Positions 1 through 8,618 of a DNA stretch of 35,581 nt are shown here, piece by piece. Origin of the DNA: Pseudanabaena cinerea FACHB-1277 (GTDB lineage: Bacteria; Cyanobacteriota; Cyanobacteriia; Pseudanabaenales; Pseudanabaenaceae); NCBI RefSeq assembly GCF_014696345.1, contig NZ_JACJPY010000043.1:1-35581 (forward strand), given 5' to 3'. The stretch's first letter is position 1. Each line of letters starts with the position of its first letter. Made by a program: the position numbers and the translations under genes. The notes beneath the pieces are model-generated. The model was given only the letters and a program-made list of their open reading frames with translations. It searched no databases and was not told where the DNA came from.

Positions 1-2
1 CT

Positions 3-41
3 AGATAGGTCATACTTACTATGACTTGACCTATCTTTTTT
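3..41 (+). terminator. Rho-independent terminator of an upstream gene
   Basis: A 10-bp perfect inverted repeat (AGATAGGTCA at 3-12 against TGACCTATCT at 27-36) with a 14-nt loop is followed at once by a T tract. It most likely ends a + strand gene lying left of the window. Confidence 0.7.
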
Positions 42-126
42 ATCTTAAATCCTCAAATCCCCATCTACTCATACTTCCCATATCTTTTGTCGCCCCGTCA
101 GCGTTAATGGTTATGATCTAATTGAT

Positions 127-645
127 ATGGCAAGGGCTTTTGCCGCTTGTCAATTTTCTCTTGCGCGCACCAAAAATAAGGTTCTGCAACAAGAGGAGAA
201 ATTTAATAAGGCTAAGAATACAGCAATTAGAGTATTTGGTCGGTTGGGGCGACTCTATGAACGCCACAATAATGCCTATCCTCAAGCACAAATTCCTCCT
301 TTAGCGTTTGCTCATACTACGGGATGGTTTGTCAACTATGCGAGGGGCGATGAGGCGATCACAGGACTACCACCACGTCCTCGTGAAGTAGATTTTGAGT
401 TTTTTGATACTCTGCAATGGGATCAGCCTCTCCCTCGCCCTTGCCGCCGTCCTCCCGAAAATTTGAATGATGGCATGATGGGCAATCCAAGACCTAATCC
501 AATGCCTAGAGATCCTCAAACTGTTGCGATCGCTGATAATGATGATGCCGATGATAATGAAAATAATGCCGCCGCCGAAAGGGACTTTTATCGCGATCAA
601 TTGCGGCGCAATGCTCAACAAAATGAGAGGGAAGTACGCCCTTAA
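127..645 (+). CDS. Hypothetical protein with acidic, Asn/Pro-rich C-terminus
   Basis: I do not recognise this 172-aa protein. The N-terminal half (to about residue 90) looks globular and helical and contains a Lys/Arg-rich segment. From about residue 85 the composition changes to Pro/Arg/Asn-rich and then to an Asp/Asn run around residues 135-150, which suggests a disordered tail. The start is uncertain. The reading frame stays open upstream to a TAA at 46-48 without another ATG and no convincing ribosome-binding site precedes the ATG at 127, so a non-ATG start nearer 90-110 is possible. A clear hairpin terminator follows at 665, so it looks like a single-gene unit and not part of the downstream cluster. 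Existence as a gene is moderately supported by length, HIP1-containing codon usage and the terminator. Confidence 0.5.
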   Translation: MARAFAACQFSLARTKNKVLQQEEKFNKAKNTAIRVFGRLGRLYERHNNAYPQAQIPPLAFAHTTGWFVNYARGDEAITGLPPRPREVDFEFFDTLQWDQPLPRPCRRPPENLNDGMMGNPRPNPMPRDPQTVAIADNDDADDNENNAAAERDFYRDQLRRNAQQNEREVRP

Positions 646-664
646 GGTCTAAAAGCTCGATTTT

Positions 665-699
665 AAAAGCCCTTTGCATTTCGATGTGAAGGGCTTTTT
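665..699 (+). terminator. Rho-independent terminator after the first gene
   Basis: AAAAGCCCTT at 665-674 pairs with AAGGGCTTTT at 689-698 across a 14-nt loop and runs into T residues. It lies 20 bases after the stop of the gene ending at 645. Confidence 0.8.
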
Positions 700-808
700 G
701 TCGTTTTGAGATTATTTGCTAAGAAAGAATTGAGAATCTGCAAAATTTTGGCGCTTAACTCGGATTTGTATTTATTACTAAAGCACTTCGCAATAGGAGT
801 ATGAATTT

Positions 809-1672
809 ATGTCTGCAATTGAACGGAATCCTGTAGTGCAGGGAACTTCAATGAGTCTCTCTGCCCAATCTCAGAAAGCAATGCAAGCCACTGGCGCATT
901 AATCGCCATGACTGCTAAAGGATTGAGTGCTGCTGCTCAAATGGCTTTTAAGGCAGTACAGTCTTCCATCGGTTTGGTAAGTACTGCCATCCAATCTGCA
1001 AAGGAATTGCGGACATCAGCTCAGACTATGCAACAGCAAGCGATCGCGATTTCGCACGACCAAGGATTGAGTATTGCTGAAGCTAATACAGTGGCAGCAT
1101 TGGCGATCGCTTCTAATTACATGGTCAATGATCCGCGAGTCATCACCCAGTCTCTGCAAACTTTGCAAAATAATCCTTCGGCGCAAAACTTGCAGGCATT
1201 CCAAACCACTTTGGAGAATGCTCATCAACAGGTATTTGTGGAACGTTTGAGTTTGGCGGTGCAGAATGCTGCGCTTAAGGTTGGGTTTACGCAGATCCCA
1301 TCGGCAGCGACAAGCATGGTCAATGGCAAGGTGCGCCTAGCGGCGAGTGATGATACGGGTCGGGTATTGGTGACGGAGATTAGCAGCGATCGCGATCATG
1401 ACATCAGTATGGTGACGGAGATTATTGGTTCCAGTGACCACACTTGCAATCAAATCCTTGATGCGTTCCATGTTGCCCTTGAAGCGGAAGGTGTGAAGAT
1501 GGGCGATCGCGATCGCAAGTTTACGGGCGGCATCATTGAGCTAGAGGCGGCAAGACAGTTTGTGAGTCAGAAGGTCAAGCCCAAGGCAAAAGCGGCATCG
1601 TCAGAGCAAACTGAGCGCAAGGCAGCAGCAAAGCCTCGTCCTGTGCAGAAGCAGTCACAGATTCGCCACTAA
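809..1672 (+). CDS. Hypothetical protein, helical N-terminus and basic tail
   Basis: A 287-aa protein of no family I can name. The start at 809 is well supported by AGGAG at 795-799. Residues 1-130 are rich in Ala, Ser and Gln and should form long amphipathic helices, with several GxSxAAQxA-like stretches. A compact alpha/beta part follows at about 165-245 (V-R-L-A-A-S-D-D, then a T-C-N-Q-I-L-D-A-F segment), loosely reminiscent of the small DUF2997/DUF1257 proteins that accompany Ycf46-like ATPases in cyanobacteria. That resemblance is only an impression. The last 35 residues are Lys/Ala/Gln-rich and probably disordered. A hairpin separates it from the AAA ATPase gene 95 bases downstream. The shared orientation suggests, but does not prove, a functional link with that ATPase. 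Confidence 0.7.
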   Translation: MSAIERNPVVQGTSMSLSAQSQKAMQATGALIAMTAKGLSAAAQMAFKAVQSSIGLVSTAIQSAKELRTSAQTMQQQAIAISHDQGLSIAEANTVAALAIASNYMVNDPRVITQSLQTLQNNPSAQNLQAFQTTLENAHQQVFVERLSLAVQNAALKVGFTQIPSAATSMVNGKVRLAASDDTGRVLVTEISSDRDHDISMVTEIIGSSDHTCNQILDAFHVALEAEGVKMGDRDRKFTGGIIELEAARQFVSQKVKPKAKAASSEQTERKAAAKPRPVQKQSQIRH

Positions 1673-1684
1673 TTCACCACTACA

Positions 1685-1728
1685 GCGAAGTCATCTTTAA
1701 ATTGCTACGCAGTTAGAGATGACTTCGC
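1685..1728 (+). terminator. Stem-loop between hypothetical gene and AAA ATPase
   Basis: GCGAAGTCATCT at 1685-1696 pairs perfectly with AGATGACTTCGC at 1717-1728. There is no real T tract afterwards, so this may be an attenuating or mRNA-end-stabilising hairpin rather than a full terminator. Confidence 0.5.
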
Positions 1729-1767
1729 AAATTTATTAATTTGAGAATTTCTTTGAGAAATACATTT

Positions 1768-3549
1768 ATGACTACAACATTACAACCAATTCTTCAAGGT
1801 ATTAAAGAAGGTCGTGCCGCCTTTTTATTATCAGGACGTTCGATTCGTGATTTAGATGTCTATCCTGAAACCCAACGACTAGGACCATTACTAGAGATTT
1901 TGCGACAGGAACTAAAGGCATCACATGGCATGACTTTAGTTACCTATAGTCGCGCCGAAGGGCTAGATCTCGAAGCGGCGACCTTGGGGAGCGATCGCGA
2001 TCGCCAAACCCTTGAGACCGCTTTTCACGCCCATCACTTGCTCAATATTCCTCAAGATGATCAAGAGATTCCCCATGTGTTGCGGGGGATTTCTAGCTTT
2101 TGTCGAAATACCAGCGCTTTGCCTAGCGCCAATGGTGGCGAGATGCGGGTTTGCTTTTTGTTAGACTTTGCCGAAGATCTTGCCCCTAGTTGTCAGGGCA
2201 ACCCTTCCGATGCTCAGATTGTGGCGGCTGAACATGGCAATCTGTTGGCGCAGAGTTTAGCGATGCGAAATAATGGTCATGCGGTGATTTGGCATACCCA
2301 TGATGCGGCGCTAGTCAGTTCCCTAGTGCGATCGGCTGTCCATCCGATCCATTTACCTCAACCCAAAGCACAGGAAAAATTGGTGTTTTTGCAAGCGGCT
2401 TTGCAACTGTATGACAAGGCAAAATTTGAGGAAGGATTAAGTCTAGAGAATGTTGCTTTTTTGACTAGCAATACGCCTAATCGTGGTCTGGAGGGTCTGA
2501 TTAGGGCTTCCCATCGTGGCGATCGCTTGATCACGGCAAAGGAATTGGTGGCTCAAAAAAGTGCGGATGTGCAGATGCAATCGGAAGGAACTTTAACAGT
2601 GCTGGACACTGCTCAAATTGATCCCAATCATTCATTAGAGGGAGTCAACAGCAGCAAGCCGCAGCAAGTATTACGCCAGTTGGCTGCACATCTTGAGAAG
2701 GGCAGTCCCCATATGCCGATGAATGTTTTGCTAGTGGGGCCACCAGCAACGGGTAAGACGGAGATGAGTTTGGCTGTGGCGAAGTTAGCGGGAGTGTCGG
2801 CTTATCAGATGCATAGCCCCAAGGGAGGCTTTGTGGGCGAAACGGAACGCAAGTCGGAATTGCAGCAGCGTACCCGCAAGGAAGCGATTCCCAATATTGC
2901 CTTTGTGGATGAAATTACGGAAGCTTTGCCCTTAGAGCGATCGGATTTTGATGGCGATAGTGGCGCAACGAGGGCAGTGGCGGCAGCGCTATTGACTGCC
3001 CTTGCGGATGAGAGTTTGCGCGGTAAGTCTTTGCTGCTTGCGACTACTAATTGTCCCTATAGGATTGGGGCAGCCATGCGATCGCGATTTATGATGATTC
3101 CTGTATTGCATCCTTTGCGGTCTGACTATGGGGCGATTGTGCTGGCAACGGCGCAAAGAGTCGATCGCCAAGGGAGTCTTACTCTCTCATTGCAGGATCG
3201 AGAAATCGCCCAAGCTGCGAATCTCTTTTATACAAAAGGAGCAAATCCTCGCCATATTCGGGCTGCTCTGAGCAATGCGCTTTTACTTAAGGGCAGTCTC
3301 TCGCCTGAGCATATTTTGTTTGCGGCTGAAGATTGCACTGTGCCAAGCGATCGCATTTCTTCTATTTATGCTGACCTATGGGCAGTGGCGACTTGTTCTG
3401 CTAAGTCATTTTTCCCTTGGGCAGATTGTTTGGATTCCTATCCATTTCCTGATCATTTGGATGGTTTAGTTAATCGGGTTACGGGTGAAATTGATCGCGC
3501 TGAATTGGAACGTCGTATTGAGGAGCTAAAGCCCCATGCAAACCTCTAA
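1768..3549 (+). CDS. AAA+ family ATPase (Ycf46-like)
   Basis: A 593-aa protein with an N-terminal non-catalytic region of about 300 residues and a C-terminal AAA+ module. The Walker A motif is GPPATGKT at residues 324-331, Walker B ends in FVDE with D381/E382, a sensor-1-like ATTN follows, and MRSRF near residue 437 is a plausible arginine finger. The overall plan resembles the cyanobacterial/plastid Ycf46 ATPases, whose role is poorly known. I chose the ATG at 1768; an in-frame TTG at 1741 would add nine residues but has no better ribosome-binding site. The 3' end overlaps the next gene by 14 bases, so the two are translationally coupled. The ATPase is therefore probably co-expressed with the aminotransferase and perhaps with CHAT1. 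The substrate is unknown; a remodelling or protein-unfolding role is inferred from family only. Confidence 0.85.
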   Translation: MTTTLQPILQGIKEGRAAFLLSGRSIRDLDVYPETQRLGPLLEILRQELKASHGMTLVTYSRAEGLDLEAATLGSDRDRQTLETAFHAHHLLNIPQDDQEIPHVLRGISSFCRNTSALPSANGGEMRVCFLLDFAEDLAPSCQGNPSDAQIVAAEHGNLLAQSLAMRNNGHAVIWHTHDAALVSSLVRSAVHPIHLPQPKAQEKLVFLQAALQLYDKAKFEEGLSLENVAFLTSNTPNRGLEGLIRASHRGDRLITAKELVAQKSADVQMQSEGTLTVLDTAQIDPNHSLEGVNSSKPQQVLRQLAAHLEKGSPHMPMNVLLVGPPATGKTEMSLAVAKLAGVSAYQMHSPKGGFVGETERKSELQQRTRKEAIPNIAFVDEITEALPLERSDFDGDSGATRAVAAALLTALADESLRGKSLLLATTNCPYRIGAAMRSRFMMIPVLHPLRSDYGAIVLATAQRVDRQGSLTLSLQDREIAQAANLFYTKGANPRHIRAALSNALLLKGSLSPEHILFAAEDCTVPSDRISSIYADLWAVATCSAKSFFPWADCLDSYPFPDHLDGLVNRVTGEIDRAELERRIEELKPHANL

Positions 3550-4594
3550 ATCGTCTCGTTATATGGATTTAGCGATCGCCGCAGTTACGGAATATTACCA
3601 GAGAGATCCGAGACTTCATCTTTCTGGTACTGGGGCGATCGCTGCCCTAGAAGATAAGTTAGCACGGCACTATGGCAAAAAATATGCGCTCTGTTGCTCG
3701 AATGCGACTACGGCATTATTGGCGATCGCTTTGGCTCTGGATTTAAAGCAGGAGCAGTTTATCACTACGCCCCTAACCTATGGCGGAACCCTTGCGGGTT
3801 GGTTGCTCTTGGGCAATCAGCCTGTATTTGCAGGGGTGGAGCCTGTCACCTATACCCTCGATCCTGTGGCGGTGAGAGAGTCGATTACGCCAGAGGTCAA
3901 AGCGATTTTGGCGGTGGATCTGTTTGGCAATCCTTGCGATATGCAGGGGTTGCGAGACATTGCTGATGAGTTTGGGCTTTGGTATATTGCGGATGCGGCT
4001 CAGAGTTTGGGGGCCTGTCGCGATCGCTTGCCTGCGAGTAGTTTGGCAGATGCGATCGTGGTGTCATTTACGGTTGGGAAGTCCCTTTGTGCGGGTGAGG
4101 GTGGGGCGATTATTACGGATAATGCAGAGCTTTATCAAAAGTTGGTGTGGTTTACGCAGCATCCCTATCGCCAATATCGCGATTTAGGATTAGAAAATCA
4201 GTTTGGTTTAAATGGCAGGATGCACCCTTTGGCGGCGGCGATCGCGAATGCGACCTTTGAGCAGGCGATGCAGGATTTGCAAGTCTATCAGTCCCATTGT
4301 TTGGCGATCGCGGTGGCGTTGAATGAGATTGGCTTAACGGAGGTGATGCCCCATAGTTTGGGTTACCGATCTACTTTTTTTAATTTGGTGTCGACATGGC
4401 GCGATCGCCCTGAGCCTGAGTTATTATTGCGGGAGTTGGGCGATCGCGGTTTTGATTTAGAAATTTTGCCGCTTTCTCTATGTCCGATTCCACAACAGGC
4501 GGCGTATGTGGCGCAGTATGGGGTGAGTGATGTGGCGATCTCTGACTATGGGAATAGTTTTGAATTGCGTGGGTTGGATAATCGGGTTTGGTAA
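3536..4594 (+). CDS. DegT/DnrJ/EryC1/StrS-family PLP aminotransferase
   Basis: A 352-aa fold-type I, PLP-dependent enzyme of the family that aminates nucleotide-linked keto sugars or related ketones. Visible hallmarks are the SGTGAI segment and CCSNATTALL near residues 50-60 (cofactor phosphate site), the DAAQSLGA motif around residue 153 (Asp contacting the PLP ring nitrogen) and the Schiff-base lysine K182 in the SFTVGKSL...GEGG context. Length is close to the usual 360-400 aa, slightly short at the C-terminus. The ATG lies inside the end of the AAA ATPase gene, with AGGAG at 3521-3525, so the genes overlap. No glycosyltransferase or sugar-nucleotide gene is next to it, which is odd for this family. 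Its partner may be the ATPase/CHAT cluster rather than a sugar pathway. The exact substrate cannot be read from sequence. Confidence 0.85.
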   Translation: MQTSKSSRYMDLAIAAVTEYYQRDPRLHLSGTGAIAALEDKLARHYGKKYALCCSNATTALLAIALALDLKQEQFITTPLTYGGTLAGWLLLGNQPVFAGVEPVTYTLDPVAVRESITPEVKAILAVDLFGNPCDMQGLRDIADEFGLWYIADAAQSLGACRDRLPASSLADAIVVSFTVGKSLCAGEGGAIITDNAELYQKLVWFTQHPYRQYRDLGLENQFGLNGRMHPLAAAIANATFEQAMQDLQVYQSHCLAIAVALNEIGLTEVMPHSLGYRSTFFNLVSTWRDRPEPELLLRELGDRGFDLEILPLSLCPIPQQAAYVAQYGVSDVAISDYGNSFELRGLDNRVW

Positions 4595-4621
4595 ATTTTT
4601 TTTAATGGAGTTGGATTGATT

Positions 4622-7600
4622 ATGAATAATGAAGAACGGTTACAGCAATATGTGGTTTTGATTCAAGAGATTTTGAGTTGTCCTGATGGAGAGGAGGGGA
4701 ATATTCTTAGTGCCAAGATGGAATTGGTGGATCTTGGTTTGGTGGTGGTGATGGGGCAGTATGCGGAATATCTGCGGGGGCAAGGACAATCGGGTGCGGC
4801 GGATTTTTTGTTAGATATGGCGGCACAGATTACAAGTTTTCTACAGCAGGAGAATAGCGTTAATCCAGAGGAAATGAGCAATTTTTGTAATCAACTATTT
4901 GCCGCAGAGCAAGAAAATGGACAAAGTGGAATTTTTGAACTGCTTGCTCAGAATTTGGGCTTTGTGAATGAGAACTTAGGGAATGCTTTAATTGAGGCTT
5001 CACGAAGGTTGATTGCGGCAAATAGTTCAGAATTGCAGGAATATATTGTTGGGCTAACGGAAAATATTTCTATTCATTTGACAGATTTTCCTTTAGGCAA
5101 TCCCAGAGGCAAGATCATCAGTGCGATCGCAGGCTATGAATATGTCCTCAGTCTCCGCACTGATAACCCTGAAAAAACAGCCCAGACCCAAAATAATCTC
5201 GGCTCCGCCTACAGTCGTTTAGCACCGTTCTCTGAGAATCCCAAGCAAGAGATCGAACGGGCGATCGCCGCCTATCGCAACGCCTTGCGGGTTAGGAAAG
5301 AAGCCGAACTCCCTCAAGCATACGCAACGACCCAAAATAATCTCGGCTCCGCCTACAGCGATTTAGCACCGTTCTCAGAGAATCCGAAGCAAGAGATCGA
5401 ACTGGCGATCGCATCCTATCGCAACGCCTTGCGGGTTAGGACAGAAGCCGAACTCCCTCAAGATTTCGCGATGACCCAAAATAATCTTGGCAACGCCTAC
5501 AGCGATTTAGCACCGTTCTCAGAGAATCCGAAGCAAGAGATCGAACTGGCGATCGCATCCTATCGCAACGCCTTGCGGGTCTATACAGAAGCCGAACTCC
5601 CTCAAGCATACGCGATGACCCAAAATAATCTCGGCTCCGCCTACAGCAATTTAGCACCGTTCTCTGAGAATCCCAAGCAAGAGATCGAGAATGCGATCGC
5701 CGCCTATCGCAACGCCTTGCGGGTTAGGAAAGAAGCCGAACTCCCTCAAGATTTCGCGATGACCCAAAATAATCTCGGCAACGCCTACAGTCGTTTAGCA
5801 CCGTTCTCTGAGAATCCCAAGCAAGAGATCGAGAATGCGATCGCCGCCTATCGCAACGCCTTGCGGGTGCATACTTCAGACATGCGATCTACTGATTGTC
5901 TGCAAACTGCGAGAAATATGGGCAATTTTGGCTTTAAACAAGGACTATGGGAAATTGCCATCGAAGGTTATAGCATCGCAATTGAAGCAGTGGAAAATAT
6001 TCGCAGTTGGTCACGGGATGAAACTCGCCGTGAAGAAGTACAGGCAAATTCTATTTCCATCTATAGCAACATCGTGCAGGCATACATCAACCTCAAACAG
6101 TACGACAAAGCCATGGAATATGTCGAACGGAGCCGATCGCGCCGCCTTGTGGAACTCATGCATAGCAAAGACCTCTATGGCGATGCGGAAATTCCTGAAG
6201 AAGTCAAAGCACTACTCACCGCCTACGAAGCCAAACAACAGGAAATCGATCGCATCTTGAGACTTTTGTTAGGAGATGAGCGATCTCTTACCGCCACCAG
6301 AGAACTGCACGACAGCCGTGACCAACGCGCCCGTACTGAAGCCTTCACCGCCGAAATTAAAATCCTAGAACAAGAAAAACAAGAAATCTGGCTAGAACTA
6401 CGCCGCCGCGACCCTGTGCTTGCTTCACAACAAAAAGTCGATGCTCTGGACTTCAAGGCTATGCAAGCCCTGATCAGCGATCAGCCCCATACCGCCATCC
6501 TCAATATCTACAGCACCGATACTAATGTCCATATCTTGATCCTGCGTTCCACTGGGGAACCCACCTATTTCCATTGCGCCGACCTCAATGGCATCGGCAT
6601 CGCCGATCTCAATCAATGGATTTATGACACTTGGCTCAATCCCTACCGATTGGACAAGAAACAATGGACAGCAAATATGCCCCAATTCCTGCGCCAACTC
6701 GCCCAGACATTACAAATCGATCGCCTCATTACCGAACATCTCCAAAATATTGAAGAACTAATCATCATTCCCCACCGAGCCTTACACCAAATCCCCTTTG
6801 CCGCTTTGCCGATTGATCCCCCCCAGCCCCCCTTGTCGAAGGGGGGAGAAGATAAAGTCCCCCTTAATAAGGGGGATTTAGGGGGATCGTATCTCAGCGA
6901 TCGCTTTAAAATCCGTTATATTCCTAGCACTCAGATTCTTAAATTCTGTAGCGATCGCGGAGATGTTCCCTTTGCAGAGCAGATTCCCCAATTTAGCACC
7001 GTAGAAGATACCCGCGAAGACCTGATGTTTGCCGCCTTTGAAGGCTCACAAATTGCCAAGATGTTCGCGATCGAGCAATCACGCCGCCTCCAAGGAAAGC
7101 AAAGCGCCACCAAAACCGCCTATCGTCAAGCCCTCAAACATTCTCGCGCCCTCCTATCTAGCCACCATGCCGAAGCACGCCTCGATATTCCCCTAGAGTC
7201 CATGCTCCTGCTTGGCGATGGCGCAATCACCCTCGGCGAGTTACTCACCTCCCGCTATCCCGATATTGTCGATGTGTTCCTCTCCTGCTGCGAGACAGGC
7301 TTAGGCATATCGCAAAACCTCACTGATGATATTGTCACCCTTGGTACAGGATTTCTCTGTGCAGGTGCAAGAAGTGTGATTAGTTCTCTTTGGAAAGTCG
7401 ATGATCTTGCCACTGCGATCTTTTCTATTTTCTATCATCAAGAACGTCAAAAGGGTTGCGATCGCCTGACTGCCTTACAAAATGCTCAGACTCAATTACG
7501 AGAAATGACACGAATGGATTTGCACGAAATCGCCATAGACTGGGATTTAAAAGCATATCTCGGTAAATTGTTGACTCCACTCTATGCCGTCTATGACAAC

Positions 7601-7771
7601 ATCAAAAATGATCCTGAGAAAAAAGAACAGAAAAAAGAGATTGATAAACTTCTCTCTAAACTAAGTAATGCCTTAGCTTTAATTGCAGAACCTAAAGAGC
7701 AGAAAGCGCACCTTAAGCCCTTTGCTTCACCTGATTTCTGGGCTGCCTTCACAATTCAAGGACTTGGTTAA
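4622..7771 (+). CDS. TPR-CHAT caspase-like peptidase (CHAT1)
   Basis: A 1049-aa protein. I place the start at the ATG at 4622 (GGAG at 4607-4610) because the paralogue starting at 18184 begins with the same MNNEERLQQY. Residues 1-75 form a conserved helical domain shared by all three CHAT proteins here. Five nearly identical 48-aa TPR units follow (DNA 5187-5906), then more TPR-like helices with Y-x-x-A-x-x-Y-x-E-x-S-R-S. The C-terminal CHAT domain, a clan CD cysteine peptidase related to caspases, has the catalytic His in LLSSHHA and the catalytic Cys at about C890 in FLSCCETG, followed by the conserved GTGFLxAGARSVISSLW segment. It is therefore predicted active. A palindromic repeat inserted in frame near 6815-6887 adds about 24 residues just before the LSDRF strand. 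It lies downstream of the aminotransferase and lacks its own sigma-like/DUF1822 pair. Substrate unknown; relatives act in regulated proteolysis and cell death. Confidence 0.9.
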   Translation: MNNEERLQQYVVLIQEILSCPDGEEGNILSAKMELVDLGLVVVMGQYAEYLRGQGQSGAADFLLDMAAQITSFLQQENSVNPEEMSNFCNQLFAAEQENGQSGIFELLAQNLGFVNENLGNALIEASRRLIAANSSELQEYIVGLTENISIHLTDFPLGNPRGKIISAIAGYEYVLSLRTDNPEKTAQTQNNLGSAYSRLAPFSENPKQEIERAIAAYRNALRVRKEAELPQAYATTQNNLGSAYSDLAPFSENPKQEIELAIASYRNALRVRTEAELPQDFAMTQNNLGNAYSDLAPFSENPKQEIELAIASYRNALRVYTEAELPQAYAMTQNNLGSAYSNLAPFSENPKQEIENAIAAYRNALRVRKEAELPQDFAMTQNNLGNAYSRLAPFSENPKQEIENAIAAYRNALRVHTSDMRSTDCLQTARNMGNFGFKQGLWEIAIEGYSIAIEAVENIRSWSRDETRREEVQANSISIYSNIVQAYINLKQYDKAMEYVERSRSRRLVELMHSKDLYGDAEIPEEVKALLTAYEAKQQEIDRILRLLLGDERSLTATRELHDSRDQRARTEAFTAEIKILEQEKQEIWLELRRRDPVLASQQKVDALDFKAMQALISDQPHTAILNIYSTDTNVHILILRSTGEPTYFHCADLNGIGIADLNQWIYDTWLNPYRLDKKQWTANMPQFLRQLAQTLQIDRLITEHLQNIEELIIIPHRALHQIPFAALPIDPPQPPLSKGGEDKVPLNKGDLGGSYLSDRFKIRYIPSTQILKFCSDRGDVPFAEQIPQFSTVEDTREDLMFAAFEGSQIAKMFAIEQSRRLQGKQSATKTAYRQALKHSRALLSSHHAEARLDIPLESMLLLGDGAITLGELLTSRYPDIVDVFLSCCETGLGISQNLTDDIVTLGTGFLCAGARSVISSLWKVDDLATAIFSIFYHQERQKGCDRLTALQNAQTQLREMTRMDLHEIAIDWDLKAYLGKLLTPLYAVYDNIKNDPEKKEQKKEIDKLLSKLSNALALIAEPKEQKAHLKPFASPDFWAAFTIQGLG
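5187..5906 (+). repeat. Five tandem 144-bp TPR-coding repeats
   Basis: The segment beginning CCCAAAATAATC recurs at 5187, 5331, 5475, 5619 and 5763, exactly 144 bases apart, each encoding one 48-aa TPR unit (T-Q-N-N-L-G-x-A-Y-S ... E-I-E-x-A-I-A-x-Y-R-N-A-L). The copies are nearly identical at DNA level, including silent sites, which points to recent unequal exchange or gene conversion. The last unit diverges after its second helix. Confidence 0.9.
6815..6887 (+). repeat. Palindromic repeat (family A) inserted in frame in CHAT1
   Basis: A C-rich/G-rich palindromic element bounded by GATCCCCCC and GGGGGATC, containing AAAGTCCCCCTTAATAAGG. It is the same element found intergenically at 28776-28907 and 29436-29509. 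Here it is translated as a PPQPPLSKGG...PLNKGDLGG insertion without breaking the frame. Confidence 0.85.
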
Positions 7772-7872
7772 AATTGCAAAAAAACTCCAGCTAGTTCCGA
7801 TATACAAACACTAGCTTCCTAAAATTGATGGATTAGATCATTCAGTTAGGCAAATCACCAAGAGATTTATAT

Positions 7873-8460
7873 ATGGCAACTACATTAAACGCGATCGCGC
7901 AACGACTTGAAAACAAACAATGGCAATACGAAATCGATCGCCAATCGCAAACCGTAATTACAGGAGTCCGCACCAGTTCTATTCCGCAACTATTGATCTT
8001 TATTCGGCTTAAAGAGAATGGAGAATATGTGCAGTTTCTCGCGCCGCAGCTTTGTCATCTCAAAGATAATCTTTTTAAAGGAGTCGCCTATCAAACTTTG
8101 CTACATATCAGCTATAGCGAACCCTTAATCCGCTTTGCTACCGATCCAAATGATGGCGAAATTTGCGCCTCTGTAGAACTGCCTCTAGAGGACGCAAATT
8201 TGACCCAAAGGCAATTCGATCGCTGTTTGGATGAGCTAATTCATTTAATCGACCTAGAGACAATGCCACGCCTCAATCGGGTATTAGCGACAGGGGAAGA
8301 CACAGGAAAGGTCAACCCAATTGAATATTTGTATCAGGCAGCAATGGGCGATCGCGTGGGGGTAAGTTTTGACTTTCGGCGTAGTGCGGAGATGCTGCTG
8401 ACAAGAGCCACACCAGAGGATCTGGCTTGGTTAATGGGGCAGATTCAGCAAAGGCGTTAG
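7873..8460 (+). CDS. YbjN-like (type III chaperone-fold) domain protein
   Basis: A 195-aa soluble protein. Residues 15-130 have the alternating strands of the YbjN / CesT-like fold: Q-T-V-I-T-G-V-R, then L-L-I-F-I-R-L-K-E-N-G-E-Y-V-Q-F, then I-S-Y-S-E-P-L-I-R-F-A and a strand with E-I-C-A-S-V-E-L-P-L-E-D. The long helix at about 115-130 (F-D-R-C-L-D-E-L-I-H-L-I-D) is typical too. A C-terminal extension of about 60 residues, predicted helical, is not part of that fold. YbjN proteins are usually described as chaperone- or regulator-like, without a fixed enzymatic function. The gene lies 101 bases after CHAT1 in the same direction with no obvious terminator between, so co-transcription is possible. 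It ends before a hairpin with a T tract at 8501. Family assignment is by pattern, moderately sure. Confidence 0.65.
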   Translation: MATTLNAIAQRLENKQWQYEIDRQSQTVITGVRTSSIPQLLIFIRLKENGEYVQFLAPQLCHLKDNLFKGVAYQTLLHISYSEPLIRFATDPNDGEICASVELPLEDANLTQRQFDRCLDELIHLIDLETMPRLNRVLATGEDTGKVNPIEYLYQAAMGDRVGVSFDFRRSAEMLLTRATPEDLAWLMGQIQQRR

Positions 8461-8500
8461 GGCTAAAAAAAGTTTTTTAAAGTTTTTTGGGAATTTAGCG

Positions 8501-8546
8501 AAAATTAGCGATCGAGTTTTGACTACTACTCAGACGCTAATTTTTT
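8501..8546 (+). terminator. Probable terminator after YbjN-like gene
   Basis: AAAATTAGCG at 8501-8510 pairs with CGCTAATTTT at 8535-8544 across a 24-nt loop, ending in a T run. It separates the CHAT1 unit from module 1. Confidence 0.5.
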
Positions 8547-8618
8547 GGTGTTTGCAGGCTTCTATATATTTACCATCTATCTAAATTTTATGTTTTATTA
8601 ACTTAACCGTGAGGCAAT

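Noticed and set aside
5187-5906. Regularly spaced near-identical repeats that could suggest a CRISPR array
   Set aside because: The period is 144 bp with no unique spacers, and every unit translates as a TPR in one continuous frame. The same applies to the 138-bp array at 18761-19588.
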